DNA from: VXPQ01 sp965223485
GTDB lineage: Bacteria; Bacteroidota; Rhodothermia; Rhodothermales; VXPQ01
Direction of reading: 5' to 3'
Assembly (NCBI GenBank): GCA_965223485.1
Contig: OZ244993.1
Coordinates: 3,181,450-3,245,449 of the forward strand
DNA: 64,000 nt
The translations under genes were made by a program, and so were the position numbers. The notes under the pieces are model-generated. The model ran no database searches. It was not told the DNA's origin and saw only the letters and a program-made list of their open reading frames with translations. This document shows, piece after piece, positions 51,215 through 59,611 of this stretch (position 1 is its first letter; every line of letters starts with the position of its first letter).

Positions 51215-52876
51215 TCAGTTGCTTGCATCCGAAAAAACCGTTCCGGGCGCCCCGTCGGAGTGCGAACCGGTTGCCGTCTCCGAGTCGGGTGTCGGAGAAG
51301 AATGTCCAAAAAAACGGGTGGCGTCTTGTGTATCGCGGACATCCTCCACGGCCATGCGTTTCGCACGAATCGACTCCAGTAGAAACTGCGTGGCCGGCTC
51401 GCTTTTTTGTAAAAACCGGTTCGGAGCAAAACCCAGTACAAACATAAGCACGACCAGTGGAATCATGAGTGCAATTTCACGGCCCGTCATATCCTGCATG
51501 GTACGATTTGCTTCCTTGTCGAGCTGCCCGAAAAACGTCTTGTAGACCATCCACAAAAGATATACGGCCGCCAGGATGATACCGGTCGTCGCCACAGCAA
51601 TCAGAACGGGATGTCCGATCACGTCGCTGCGGAATGCCCCGAGCAGGATCATAAATTCGCCCACAAAACCGTTCAACCCTGGCAGCCCGGCAGACGCCAG
51701 CACCGAAAAGATCATGAAGAACGTCAAGACGGGAACGGTCCGGGCAATCCCGCCGAAATCGTCCATTTCGCGGGTATGGCGGCGTTCGTACAACATGCCG
51801 AGAAGCAAAAAGAGCGCCCCGGTGGACAATCCGTGATTGACCATCTGAATGACGGCGCCCTGCATAGCCTCTATCGTAAATGCGAAAATGCCGAGCACGA
51901 CGAAACCAAGGTGGCTGATCGAAGAATAGGCCACAAGGCTCTTGGCGTCGGACTGTACCCGGGAAACAAGAGCGCCGTAAATAATGCCGATGACCGCAAG
52001 GATGGCGAAGGGAAGTGCGTAGTCGTACGCGGCATTAGGAAAAAAGGGCAGGCAGAAGCGCACGAGACCGTACGTGCCCATCTTAAGGAGCACGCCGGCA
52101 AGAATCACCGATCCGCCTGTCGGGGCCTCTACGTGCGCATCCGGCAACCAGGTGTGCAAGGGGAAAATCGGCACCTTGACGGCGAACGCAAGGGCGAAGA
52201 TCGGAAACAGCCAGGCTTGCAGATGCACCGGCGTATCGAACGCCAGCAGCTTGTACCAGTCCGTGGTGAACACGCCGCCGTTCACGGCGTCGCCCGCCGC
52301 ATATCCGAGATAGAGAATCCCGACCAGCATGAGCAGGGAGCCCGTGAGCGTAAACAGTACGAACTTGATGGCGGCATAGATACGCCGGGGACCTCCCCAT
52401 ATCCCGATGATGAAATACATCGGGATCAGCGTGAGTTCGAAGAAGACGTAAAACAGGAATACGTCGAAGGCGCAGAAAACGCCGGTGACCCCGGTCTGGA
52501 GAACGAGCAGCAGCGTGTAATATCCCTTGCGCTGCCTGCCTATGTAATTCCAGGAAGAAAGCACGACGATGGGGCCGAGCAGCGTCGTAAGCATGACGAG
52601 CAGCAGGCTGAGCCCATCAATGCCGACAAAGTACTTGATATCTACGCTCTCCGGAAACCAGGCAACCTTGTCGACCAACTGGGGGGTCCCGGCCAGTTCC
52701 GCGGAAGCGTCGAACGTCGCAAAAAGCCCGACCGACAGTAAAAACGCGACGACCGTCGTGCCGAGCGCCACCCACCGCACGGTGCGGTCGCTGCGCACCA
52801 TGAGGGTCAGCAGCGCGCCCGCAAGCGGAAGGAAAATGACCAGGGAGGTGATATATGGAATCGATATGGCGTCCAT
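51215..52876 (-). CDS. nuoM: NADH-quinone oxidoreductase subunit M
   Basis: 553 residues from the ATG at 52876, five bases after the nuoL stop; the frame extends far upstream but inside nuoL. Complex I antiporter-like subunit: VGIDGLSLLLVMLTTLLGPI, FYVFFELTLIPMYFIIGIWGG (key Glu), AFAVKVPIFPLHTWLPDAHVEAPT (key Lys), SLVAYSSISHLGFVVLG. The C-terminus has a ~45-residue polar tail ending PGTVFSDASN that is longer than usual. Proton translocation channel. Confidence 0.95.
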   Translation of the reverse strand: MDAISIPYITSLVIFLPLAGALLTLMVRSDRTVRWVALGTTVVAFLLSVGLFATFDASAELAGTPQLVDKVAWFPESVDIKYFVGIDGLSLLLVMLTTLLGPIVVLSSWNYIGRQRKGYYTLLLVLQTGVTGVFCAFDVFLFYVFFELTLIPMYFIIGIWGGPRRIYAAIKFVLFTLTGSLLMLVGILYLGYAAGDAVNGGVFTTDWYKLLAFDTPVHLQAWLFPIFALAFAVKVPIFPLHTWLPDAHVEAPTGGSVILAGVLLKMGTYGLVRFCLPFFPNAAYDYALPFAILAVIGIIYGALVSRVQSDAKSLVAYSSISHLGFVVLGIFAFTIEAMQGAVIQMVNHGLSTGALFLLLGMLYERRHTREMDDFGGIARTVPVLTFFMIFSVLASAGLPGLNGFVGEFMILLGAFRSDVIGHPVLIAVATTGIILAAVYLLWMVYKTFFGQLDKEANRTMQDMTGREIALMIPLVVLMFVLGFAPNRFLQKSEPATQFLLESIRAKRMAVEDVRDTQDATRFFGHSSPTPDSETATGSHSDGAPGTVFSDASN

Positions 52877-52881
52877 GGGAA

Positions 52882-54914
52882 TCACAGGGCAAGCATGATC
52901 GCCATAATGAAGACGGCGCCCAGCACGATCGCTGCGGCGTAGTGCTGTACACGGCCGGTCTGTATGCGGCGCACGAGGCGGCTCGCCGCAGCAATCAGGT
53001 TTGCGAGGCCGTCTACCCCGCCGTCCACCACCCGGGTGTCGAAGGCTGCGCACCCATGCTTGGCCAGCCGCAAGACCGGACGGACAATGATACGGTCGTA
53101 CAACGCATCCCAGAAGTACTTCCCTTCCCATACCCGGTATAGACCGCCCAGGCGCCGGGCGAGGCGTTCGTCAAAAGCCAATCCGTGCGCGCCATAGGCT
53201 CGAATGGCGAAGCCGATACCCGCCACAGCAATGAGCGCGCCGGCAACCAGCAGCGCCCATTCGATCCAAATGAACCCAGGGCCATGTTCGACGGCAAGCG
53301 GCTCCGCTACCGGCCCGCCCCATGGCGCGCCCAGCCAGTGATGAATCCAGTTGAATCTGCCGTGCCCGAGCACGGCAGGCAAACCGATAAAGCCGGCCAG
53401 AACGGACAGCACGGCAAGGACCCATAATGGAAGCGTCATGGTCCAGGGCGATTCGCTCGGCTGTATCCGTTCGGAGGCAGGCCATCGCGACCTCCCTTCA
53501 AACGTGAGCATATACGACCGCATCATGTAGAACGCCGTCAGAAATGCCGTGACGATCCCGATTCCCAAAACAAACCAGGCATACGTATGGCCACTGTATC
53601 CATACTCGAACACCCGGAAGAGGATTTCGTCCTTGGAAAAGAAGCCGGCAAGCGGCGGCAGGCCCGCAATGGCAAGCGTCGCAATAAGGTACGTCAGCCC
53701 CGTGGCAGGCAGGTACCGGGAAAGCCCCCCCATCGTTCGCATGTCCTGCGGATCGAACGGATGGGCTACAACCTCATCGGATTCGTCATCGTCCGGGTCC
53801 GGGAGCAAACCCTCCTCCTCCAGATCGTGCTCGACGGTATGCATTGCATGAATGACGCTTCCGGATCCCAAAAAGAGGCACCCCTTGAAAAAGGCATGCG
53901 TAACCACATGAAAAATCGACACGAAAAAGGCCCGACGCCCGCCGCCGCAAACATATATCCGAGCTGCGAGACGGTCGAGTAAGCAAGCACTTTCTTGATA
54001 TCGTTCTGCACGGCGGCCACGGTGGCCGCCATGATGGCCGTCAGCCCGCCGACGACGGCGACAACGGCCATGACGGTCGGCGCTTCCAGTACGACGGGCG
54101 AAAGACGGGCAAGCAGATACAGCCCGCTCGTGACCATAGTGGCGGCATGAATGAGCGCGGACACAGGAGTCGGCCCCGCCATCGCGTCCGGCAGCCAGGT
54201 AAACAGGGGTATCTGGGCGCTTTTACCCGTTGCGCCGATGAAAAGCAATAGCACGACCCAGTTGAGCACATGCTGCGGAAGCGTATCTACAGCCTGGAGC
54301 AGGGAGCCGAAATCGAGGGCGCCCACCTGCCGGTAGAGTATAAATATGGCCAACAGGAAGGCGAAGTCGCCCACCCGGTTCATGATGAACGCCTTGTTCG
54401 CCGCAGCGCTGTTCCTGAGGTTCTCGTACCAGAATCCGATCAGCAGCCAGGAGCACAACCCAACGCCCTCCCAGCCCAAAAACAGTACCGGCAGATTGTC
54501 CGCCAACACCAGATTCAGCATGGCGAAGATAAACAGGTTCAGGTAGGCGAAGAACCGCCAGTATCCCCTGTCGCCATGCATGTATCCGATCGAATACAAA
54601 TGGATGATGCCCCCGACGCCCGTGACAACCATCGTCATGAGCAGGGAGAGGGCGTCGATGCGGTATGCGAACGAAAGCTCGAAAGTGCCCGCCGACATCC
54701 AGGTGTAGTAGTCGACGAGCAGGGGCTCCCCTCCATAGCCGGCAAAAAGATAGACGGTTATGGCGAACGGGATAGCGATCATCGCCGTAGCCATCCCGCC
54801 GATAAGCCCCTCGTGAGAGCGAAGGTCCGGCATGAACAGGCCGCTCAAGCCAATGCAGACCGCTCCCATCAGCGGCAACAGGATAATAAGCCCTACCAGC
54901 AGGTCCGCTTGCAT
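52882..54914 (-). pseudogene. nuoL: NADH-quinone oxidoreductase subunit L, frameshifted
   Basis: Two frames together give a full-length NuoL. The first, from ATG 54914, runs through LGWEGVGLCSWLLIGFWYEN and GATGKSAQIPLFTWLPDAMAGPTPVSALIHAATMVTSG to YMFAAAGVG. The expected continuation FFVSIFHVVTHAFFKGCLFLGSGSVIHAM is in another frame, ending at 52882. One missing G (minus strand) at the CCC run 53931-53933 explains it. Read unchanged, translation ends at 53766 with a nonsense tail and lacks the long lateral helix. A sequencing or assembly error in a short homopolymer is as likely as a true mutation. Confidence 0.9.
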
Positions 54915-54952
54915 ATCGGATTCGCCTCGTCAGGAGGCGCGTGGGTCGTTAG

Positions 54953-55258
54953 CTAAAACCTGAACAGATTGAACCGGCTGAGATCGACCGTCTCTTTCTT
55001 CCGGAACAACGCAATGACGATGGCCAAACCCACGGCGGCTTCCGCCGCAGCTACTGCCATCACGAAAAAAACGAGCATTTGCCCCGCCATATCGCCCATG
55101 GATTGGCTGAACGCCACGAGCGTGATGTTGACGGCATTGAGCATCAATTCGATCGACATGAATACAATGATCGCATTGCGGCGCAGAAGCACGCCGAGCG
55201 CGCCGATCGTAAACAGTACGGCGCTGAGCGACAAATACCAGGAAAGGGTCAATTCCAT
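54953..55258 (-). CDS. nuoK: NADH-quinone oxidoreductase subunit K
   Basis: 101 residues with three transmembrane helices. Conserved glutamates lie in IVFMSIELMLNAVNITLVAF and AVAAAEAAVGLAIVIALFR, matching NuoK. It lies 5 bases after nuoJ's stop and 38 bases before nuoL, in the standard J-K-L-M order. Confidence 0.96.
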   Translation of the reverse strand: MELTLSWYLSLSAVLFTIGALGVLLRRNAIIVFMSIELMLNAVNITLVAFSQSMGDMAGQMLVFFVMAVAAAEAAVGLAIVIALFRKKETVDLSRFNLFRF

Positions 55259-55263
55259 ATCAT

Positions 55264-55767
55264 TTACTCGAACTTCCTCCGGGCAAGCAGGACAGCTCCG
55301 ATCGTGGCCACCAGCAGCAGAATGCCTGTGATCTCAAGGGGCAATGCATATCTCGTCAGCAATTCCTGGCCGAGCGCCGAAGCGGACCCGGAAGCAGCGT
55401 CCGGCATGGTCGGTTCCGGCAAAAGGTCCAGGCTACCGGCCAATACGTACATCAGTTGGGCGAGTACGACCATGCCCAGCAAAAAGGTAACGACAAGTTT
55501 CAGGTTCACCCTTTGCAACTTCGGAAGCGCCGCGAGATTCAGCAACATGATGACGAACAGGAAGAGCACCATGATCGCCCCGGCATACACGAGTATCTGT
55601 ATCACGCCGATAAACCGGGCATTCATCGTGATGTACAGAGCCGCCACACAGAACAGGGTGAGGACAAGCCACAGCGCCCCGGAAACGGGACTTCTGGAAA
55701 CGATGAGCCCGATCCCCGAAGCGATCGCCACCGCGGCGAAAAAGAAAAAGAAAAGCTGGGAAAACAT
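55264..55767 (-). CDS. nuoJ: NADH-quinone oxidoreductase subunit J
   Basis: 167 residues from the ATG at 55767, which begins the first helix (MFSQLFFFFFAAVAIASGIG). NuoJ markers: NPVHSAL-equivalent SRSPVSGALWLVLTLFCVAALY and IGVIQILVYAGAIMVLFLFVIML, the pi-bulge helix of the subunit. It is the first complex I gene in this window; nuoA-I must lie elsewhere, because the next gene upstream is an alkaline phosphatase. Confidence 0.93.
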   Translation of the reverse strand: MFSQLFFFFFAAVAIASGIGLIVSRSPVSGALWLVLTLFCVAALYITMNARFIGVIQILVYAGAIMVLFLFVIMLLNLAALPKLQRVNLKLVVTFLLGMVVLAQLMYVLAGSLDLLPEPTMPDAASGSASALGQELLTRYALPLEITGILLLVATIGAVLLARRKFE

Positions 55768-55900
55768 GTAATGGAATCGGAGCGGCAACAGGCGAACCCG
55801 GAGCACAGTATCTACCCCTGACGGAAAAAGGTAGACAAAATGCCGCGACGGGACAAGATAGTATCCCGTAAATCCCTCGTGAATACGTACGCCGAAGCGC

Positions 55901-57340
55901 CTATGGCGTCTGACCGTTCACAGGAAGAACCGCCGGCTCCAGAGCCAGCGCCTCGAACAGCCGCTTCCCGACATCCGTATTGTCGAGATGCCCGCGGAGC
56001 CGGTCGCTGCCGGGGCCGTACGCATACAGATTCACGTCCGTTGCGGTATGCCCGAGCGTAGCCCATGCCACACCGGCCCGACGCGCAACGATTTCGCCCA
56101 GCACATGTGCAAGCCGGTTTTCTTTCCGGGCCGCTTCGATCGCTGCCGACTCGGCTGACGTCACTTCCTCGACAGCAGCCATAGCGGCAAGCACATCACC
56201 GGCGTCCGCACCATTCTCCAGGGCGCTTGCCAGCGTTCCCACGGAGGCGGACACCCCGGCAATTTGCTGCGGATTCCAGTCGTACCATGCCTGTGCATAG
56301 AGGCTCTGCCAGTACGTAGGGGCTTCTCCCACACGGTCAGCCTGTTCGGGATCAAGCAGGGATCGTCCCAGCGCCAGACCCCCGGTTTCATGGTCGGAGA
56401 CAGCCACGAGAAGCGTCTCGCCATCTTCTTCCGCAAAGGCGCGCGCCGCCTCGAACGCCTCGTCGTACGCCAGCGTCTCCCGGAGTGCAGCAGGCGCGTC
56501 GTGCGCATGGGAGGCATGGTCAATGCGGCTCCCTTCGACCATCAGGAGAAATCCCTGGTCGCTGCGCCGCAAAATCTCGATAGCTTTCCGCGTCATGCGG
56601 ACAATGTGCGGAACATACGACGCATCGTTTTCCGCCACGTCTATTTCGTAGGGCATATGACTCTCGGCAAACAGCCCCAGCACCGGACCGCCCTGTACGT
56701 CTTCGAGCGCGTCCATATCACCGATCACCTGGTATCCGATGGCGGATGCTTCCTGTAACAAATCCCGGTCGTCGCTGCGGTCGCCACCGCGCGCCTCGGG
56801 TATAAAGTGGCGCCGCCCCCCGCCGAGTATCACATCGATTTGCGCATCGAGCATCTGCCCGGCGATTTCGTTCTCCATATTCCGATTCGGCACATGCGCC
56901 GCAAAAGCGGCGGGCGTGGCGTGCGTGATGCGGCTGGTCGCCACGAGCCCCGTGGCCATCCCTTTCGCCTCAGCCGCCTCCAGAATTGTAGGAAGCGGTC
57001 GGTGCAGCGTATCGACAGCGATCGCCCCGTTTTCCGTCTTGAACCCGGTCGCGTACGCCGTGGCGCTGGAGGCCGAATCCGTTATGCGCACGCGGGCCGG
57101 ATTGGTGCGCACCGATCCGGTCAGGTACGGATCAATGTGGAGCCGGTCGCGCAATCCGAGGTGGGTAGTCAGTTCCCGCGCCATCGTGAAATGCGCCGGG
57201 CCTGCGCCGTCCGCGATGAACAGGATAACGTTACGCGGCGTACGGGACGACGCCATATCCGGATCTGTGGTCGGCGTACACGACAGCTGCATGCCGGCCA
57301 GAAGAAACAGGGACAATCCGAGAAGAAAAGGGCGAGGCAT
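55901..57340 (-). CDS. Alkaline phosphatase, lipoprotein
   Basis: 479 residues with a lipoprotein signal (GMQLSC, Cys21). PhoA-family active site: metal ligand Asp44 (FIADGAGPAH), nucleophile Ser89 in TDSASSATAYATG, VEGSRIDHASHAHD, VSDHETGGL and a late H in GHTATDVNLYAYGPG. It releases phosphate from monoesters outside the cytoplasmic membrane. The Arg of the E. coli D-S-A-R site is replaced by Ser-Ser here, as in other PhoA-like lipoproteins. It is monocistronic by spacing. Confidence 0.93.
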   Translation of the reverse strand: MPRPFLLGLSLFLLAGMQLSCTPTTDPDMASSRTPRNVILFIADGAGPAHFTMARELTTHLGLRDRLHIDPYLTGSVRTNPARVRITDSASSATAYATGFKTENGAIAVDTLHRPLPTILEAAEAKGMATGLVATSRITHATPAAFAAHVPNRNMENEIAGQMLDAQIDVILGGGRRHFIPEARGGDRSDDRDLLQEASAIGYQVIGDMDALEDVQGGPVLGLFAESHMPYEIDVAENDASYVPHIVRMTRKAIEILRRSDQGFLLMVEGSRIDHASHAHDAPAALRETLAYDEAFEAARAFAEEDGETLLVAVSDHETGGLALGRSLLDPEQADRVGEAPTYWQSLYAQAWYDWNPQQIAGVSASVGTLASALENGADAGDVLAAMAAVEEVTSAESAAIEAARKENRLAHVLGEIVARRAGVAWATLGHTATDVNLYAYGPGSDRLRGHLDNTDVGKRLFEALALEPAVLPVNGQTP

Positions 57341-57570
57341 GTCGACGCAGGGTTGCTATTCAGAAAAATGAGCGCATACCGCACGAAAATATCGATGACA
57401 ATCGAATAAAAGGGCTTGCGATATCGTTAATTTGGGGACAGATCACCTCTCTACATAAAACTTTCGCAAAGTCTCCACCCCGTGCGCGGCGTATATTGTC
57501 GCCGCATCGCCCTGCCCTCCTCGGGCAAAAACAATGTACGCCTTTTGTCTACCCAGCACTGTAAAAAGTC

Positions 57571-58506
57571 ATGGCAAAACTCACTGTCATCGGAGCCGGC
57601 AACGTCGGAGCCACTGTTGCCGATTGCGTCGCCAGAAAAGATATAGTGAACGAAGTCGTTCTCATCGACATCATCAAGGGCCTGCCGCAAGGAAAAGCAC
57701 TCGACATGCAGGAATCCGCGCCCGTGCACGGTTTCGACACCCGCGTCACCGGGACCAATGCCTATGAAGATACAGCCGGATCGGACATTTGCGTAATCAC
57801 GGCGGGACGGCCCCGCACGGCCGATATGTCGCGCGACGACCTGCTGGAGCTGAACGCCAATATCGTCCGGTCGGTTACCGAGCAATTCGTGGCGGGTAGT
57901 CCCGACGCCATCATCGTTGTCGTCTCGAATCCTCTCGACGCCATGACATCCGTGGTGCATACGACCAGCGGGTTTTCCGCCAAACGTGTAATGGGTATGG
58001 CCGGCATGCTGGATACGGCGCGGTACCGCACCTTCATCGCCCTGGAGTTGGGTGTGTCGATGCGTGATGTGGATGCGCTCCTCCTTGGCGGGCATGGCGA
58101 TTCAATGGTACCGCTGCCCAGTTGCACGACCGTGGGCGGCATTCCTTTGCCCGAGCTGCTTTCCCCGGAAAAAATCCATGCGATCATCGAGCGGACAAAA
58201 GGCGGAGGAGGCGAAATCTCCAGGCTCATGGTAGCCTCGGCCTGGTATGCGCCGGGCGCCTCCGCTGCAGCAATGGTTGAATCCGTCATGAAAAATCTTT
58301 CGCGCGTGCTGCCCTGCGCCGTACAGCCCTCGGGACAATACGGCCTGACCGACCTGTTTATCGGCTTGCCGGCCCGGCTTGGACGAAACGGCGTGGAGGA
58401 GATTCTCGAAGTCGGCCTCTCCGACGAGGAACAGGCTTTGCTCGACGCCTCCGCAGAACATGTACGACGCAACCTGGAGACGCTCCGGCAAAAGGGATTC
58501 GTTTGA
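57571..58506 (+). CDS. mdh: Malate dehydrogenase
   Basis: A 311-residue LDH-like (tetrameric) MDH. The NAD-binding VIGAGNVGATVA and Asp33 (LIDI) select NAD+. Substrate residues Arg82 and Arg88 (AGRPRTADMSRDDLL), Asp148/Arg151 (GMLDTARYRTF) and catalytic His175 (GGHGDSMVPL) are intact; Arg82 in the loop marks malate over lactate. The usual GxPRKPGM loop is altered to GRPRTADM. TCA-cycle enzyme in the cytoplasm, apparently transcribed alone. Confidence 0.95.
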   Translation: MAKLTVIGAGNVGATVADCVARKDIVNEVVLIDIIKGLPQGKALDMQESAPVHGFDTRVTGTNAYEDTAGSDICVITAGRPRTADMSRDDLLELNANIVRSVTEQFVAGSPDAIIVVVSNPLDAMTSVVHTTSGFSAKRVMGMAGMLDTARYRTFIALELGVSMRDVDALLLGGHGDSMVPLPSCTTVGGIPLPELLSPEKIHAIIERTKGGGGEISRLMVASAWYAPGASAAAMVESVMKNLSRVLPCAVQPSGQYGLTDLFIGLPARLGRNGVEEILEVGLSDEEQALLDASAEHVRRNLETLRQKGFV

Positions 58507-58735
58507 ACTCTTGCCGGGTTCAAACCGAACGTTCCGGCGAACTGATCGGTAAGGTAGCCGCATGAACAAGCAGGTTACCTGCCTGGATAAAGTTCCCTGT
58601 GGCGGCGGCTTGAATCTGCTCCGAAATTGCCTTATATTGATATGATAGACTTGTTTCTACCTCTACAGAAGCAATAGACAAGCACCGGGGCAAGGCATTC
58701 CCCGTATTCCCCGGAAAAACCTGACAGAACAGGAC

Positions 58736-59398
58736 GTGGCGGTATTACAAAAAAAGATCGTAACGAAAACCTCGCGGAGTGCTGCGGGAAAACGGCAGTC
58801 GGCCCTCGCCGAAATGACGGATGAGGATTTGATGTCGCAGTTCCAGGCAGGTTCCGTTGCGGCGTTCAATATTCTCGTCGAACGGTATTCGGAGCGATTG
58901 ACCCATTACCTGTACGGTTTTCTCGGGGACATGCGCCGTTGCGAAGACCTGTTGCAGGAAACATTCCTGCGTGTGTACCGCAACCGGCATTCGTACCGCC
59001 GGATCGCCAAGTTTTCGACCTGGCTCTATACGATCGCGGGAAATCTGGCGCGCTCGGAGTACCGCAAGCGCAAACGCCGCCGCCTCTACTCGATCCAGAG
59101 CGTGAACCGCGATAACGAGGAGTACGAGATGCAGTTGCCGGACGAATCGTTCGCTCCCGACAAGCATGCGGAGAGCATCATTCAGGACAAGTACATCCAG
59201 CAGGCGCTGGACGATATTCCGGCATCGTTCCGGGAAGTGGTCGTGCTGCGCGATGTGCAGCAACTCGCCTACGACGAAATCGCAGAAATCACCGGGCTGC
59301 CGATGGGCACCGTCAAAAGCCGCATCAACCGTGGCCGGACGAAGCTCCAGACACTCCTGAAGGACGTCTACCCCTTCTACGAGCCGGCAACGGCCTGA
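58736..59398 (+). CDS. ECF-type RNA polymerase sigma factor
   Basis: 220 residues from GTG 58736; an internal ATG at 58816 (MTDEDLMSQFQ) would remove a basic 26-residue leader. Region 2 is FNILVERYSERLTHYLYGF...CEDLLQETFLRVYRNRHSY...FSTWLYTIAGNLARSEYRKRKRR. Region 4 is ALDDIPASFREVVVLRDVQQLAYDEIAEITGLPMGTVKSRINRGRTKL. No anti-sigma factor gene is adjacent, so control is unclear. A strong terminator follows directly. Confidence 0.94.
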   Translation: MAVLQKKIVTKTSRSAAGKRQSALAEMTDEDLMSQFQAGSVAAFNILVERYSERLTHYLYGFLGDMRRCEDLLQETFLRVYRNRHSYRRIAKFSTWLYTIAGNLARSEYRKRKRRRLYSIQSVNRDNEEYEMQLPDESFAPDKHAESIIQDKYIQQALDDIPASFREVVVLRDVQQLAYDEIAEITGLPMGTVKSRINRGRTKLQTLLKDVYPFYEPATA

Positions 59399-59425
59399 GG
59401 CAAATCGGTTCCCTGTTTTTCCCGA

Positions 59426-59459
59426 CCGGCGCTGTCACCCAAGGCAGCGCCGGTTTTTT
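59426..59459 (+). terminator. Rho-independent terminator after the sigma factor gene
   Basis: A perfect 9-bp stem, CCGGCGCTG with CAGCGCCGG, a 10-base loop and then six T residues, beginning 28 bases after the sigma factor stop. Confidence 0.95.
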
Positions 59460-59472
59460 ATACCGGGTCATG

Positions 59473-59565
59473 TCAAGTAAGCACGGCTATCAGCAGCATC
59501 GCGGCAACAAAGATCACCAGAATGCCCACCGCTATGACAATTTCTCTTTTGCGGCGCTTGTTCAT
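59473..59565 (-). CDS. 30-residue single-helix membrane microprotein
   Basis: MNKRRKREIVIAVGILVIFV begins the product; it ends AAMLLIAVLT. A strongly basic N-terminus is followed by one uninterrupted hydrophobic helix, the layout of a small bitopic membrane protein. A good ribosome-binding site (GGGGAGAG, about six bases before the ATG at 59565) supports translation. It sits between the sigma factor terminator and the aminotransferase fusion gene, 46 bases downstream of the latter's stop. No family is recognised. Confidence 0.55.
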   Translation of the reverse strand: MNKRRKREIVIAVGILVIFVAAMLLIAVLT

Positions 59566-59611
59566 GGATACTCTCCCCGTAAGACGGAAAATCCATATCG
59601 TGAATTTTAGA

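Noticed and set aside
58570..58582. 13-bp palindrome GCAGGTTACCTGC downstream of mdh
   Set aside because: No T-run follows and it is an isolated short inverted repeat; not enough to call a terminator or operator.
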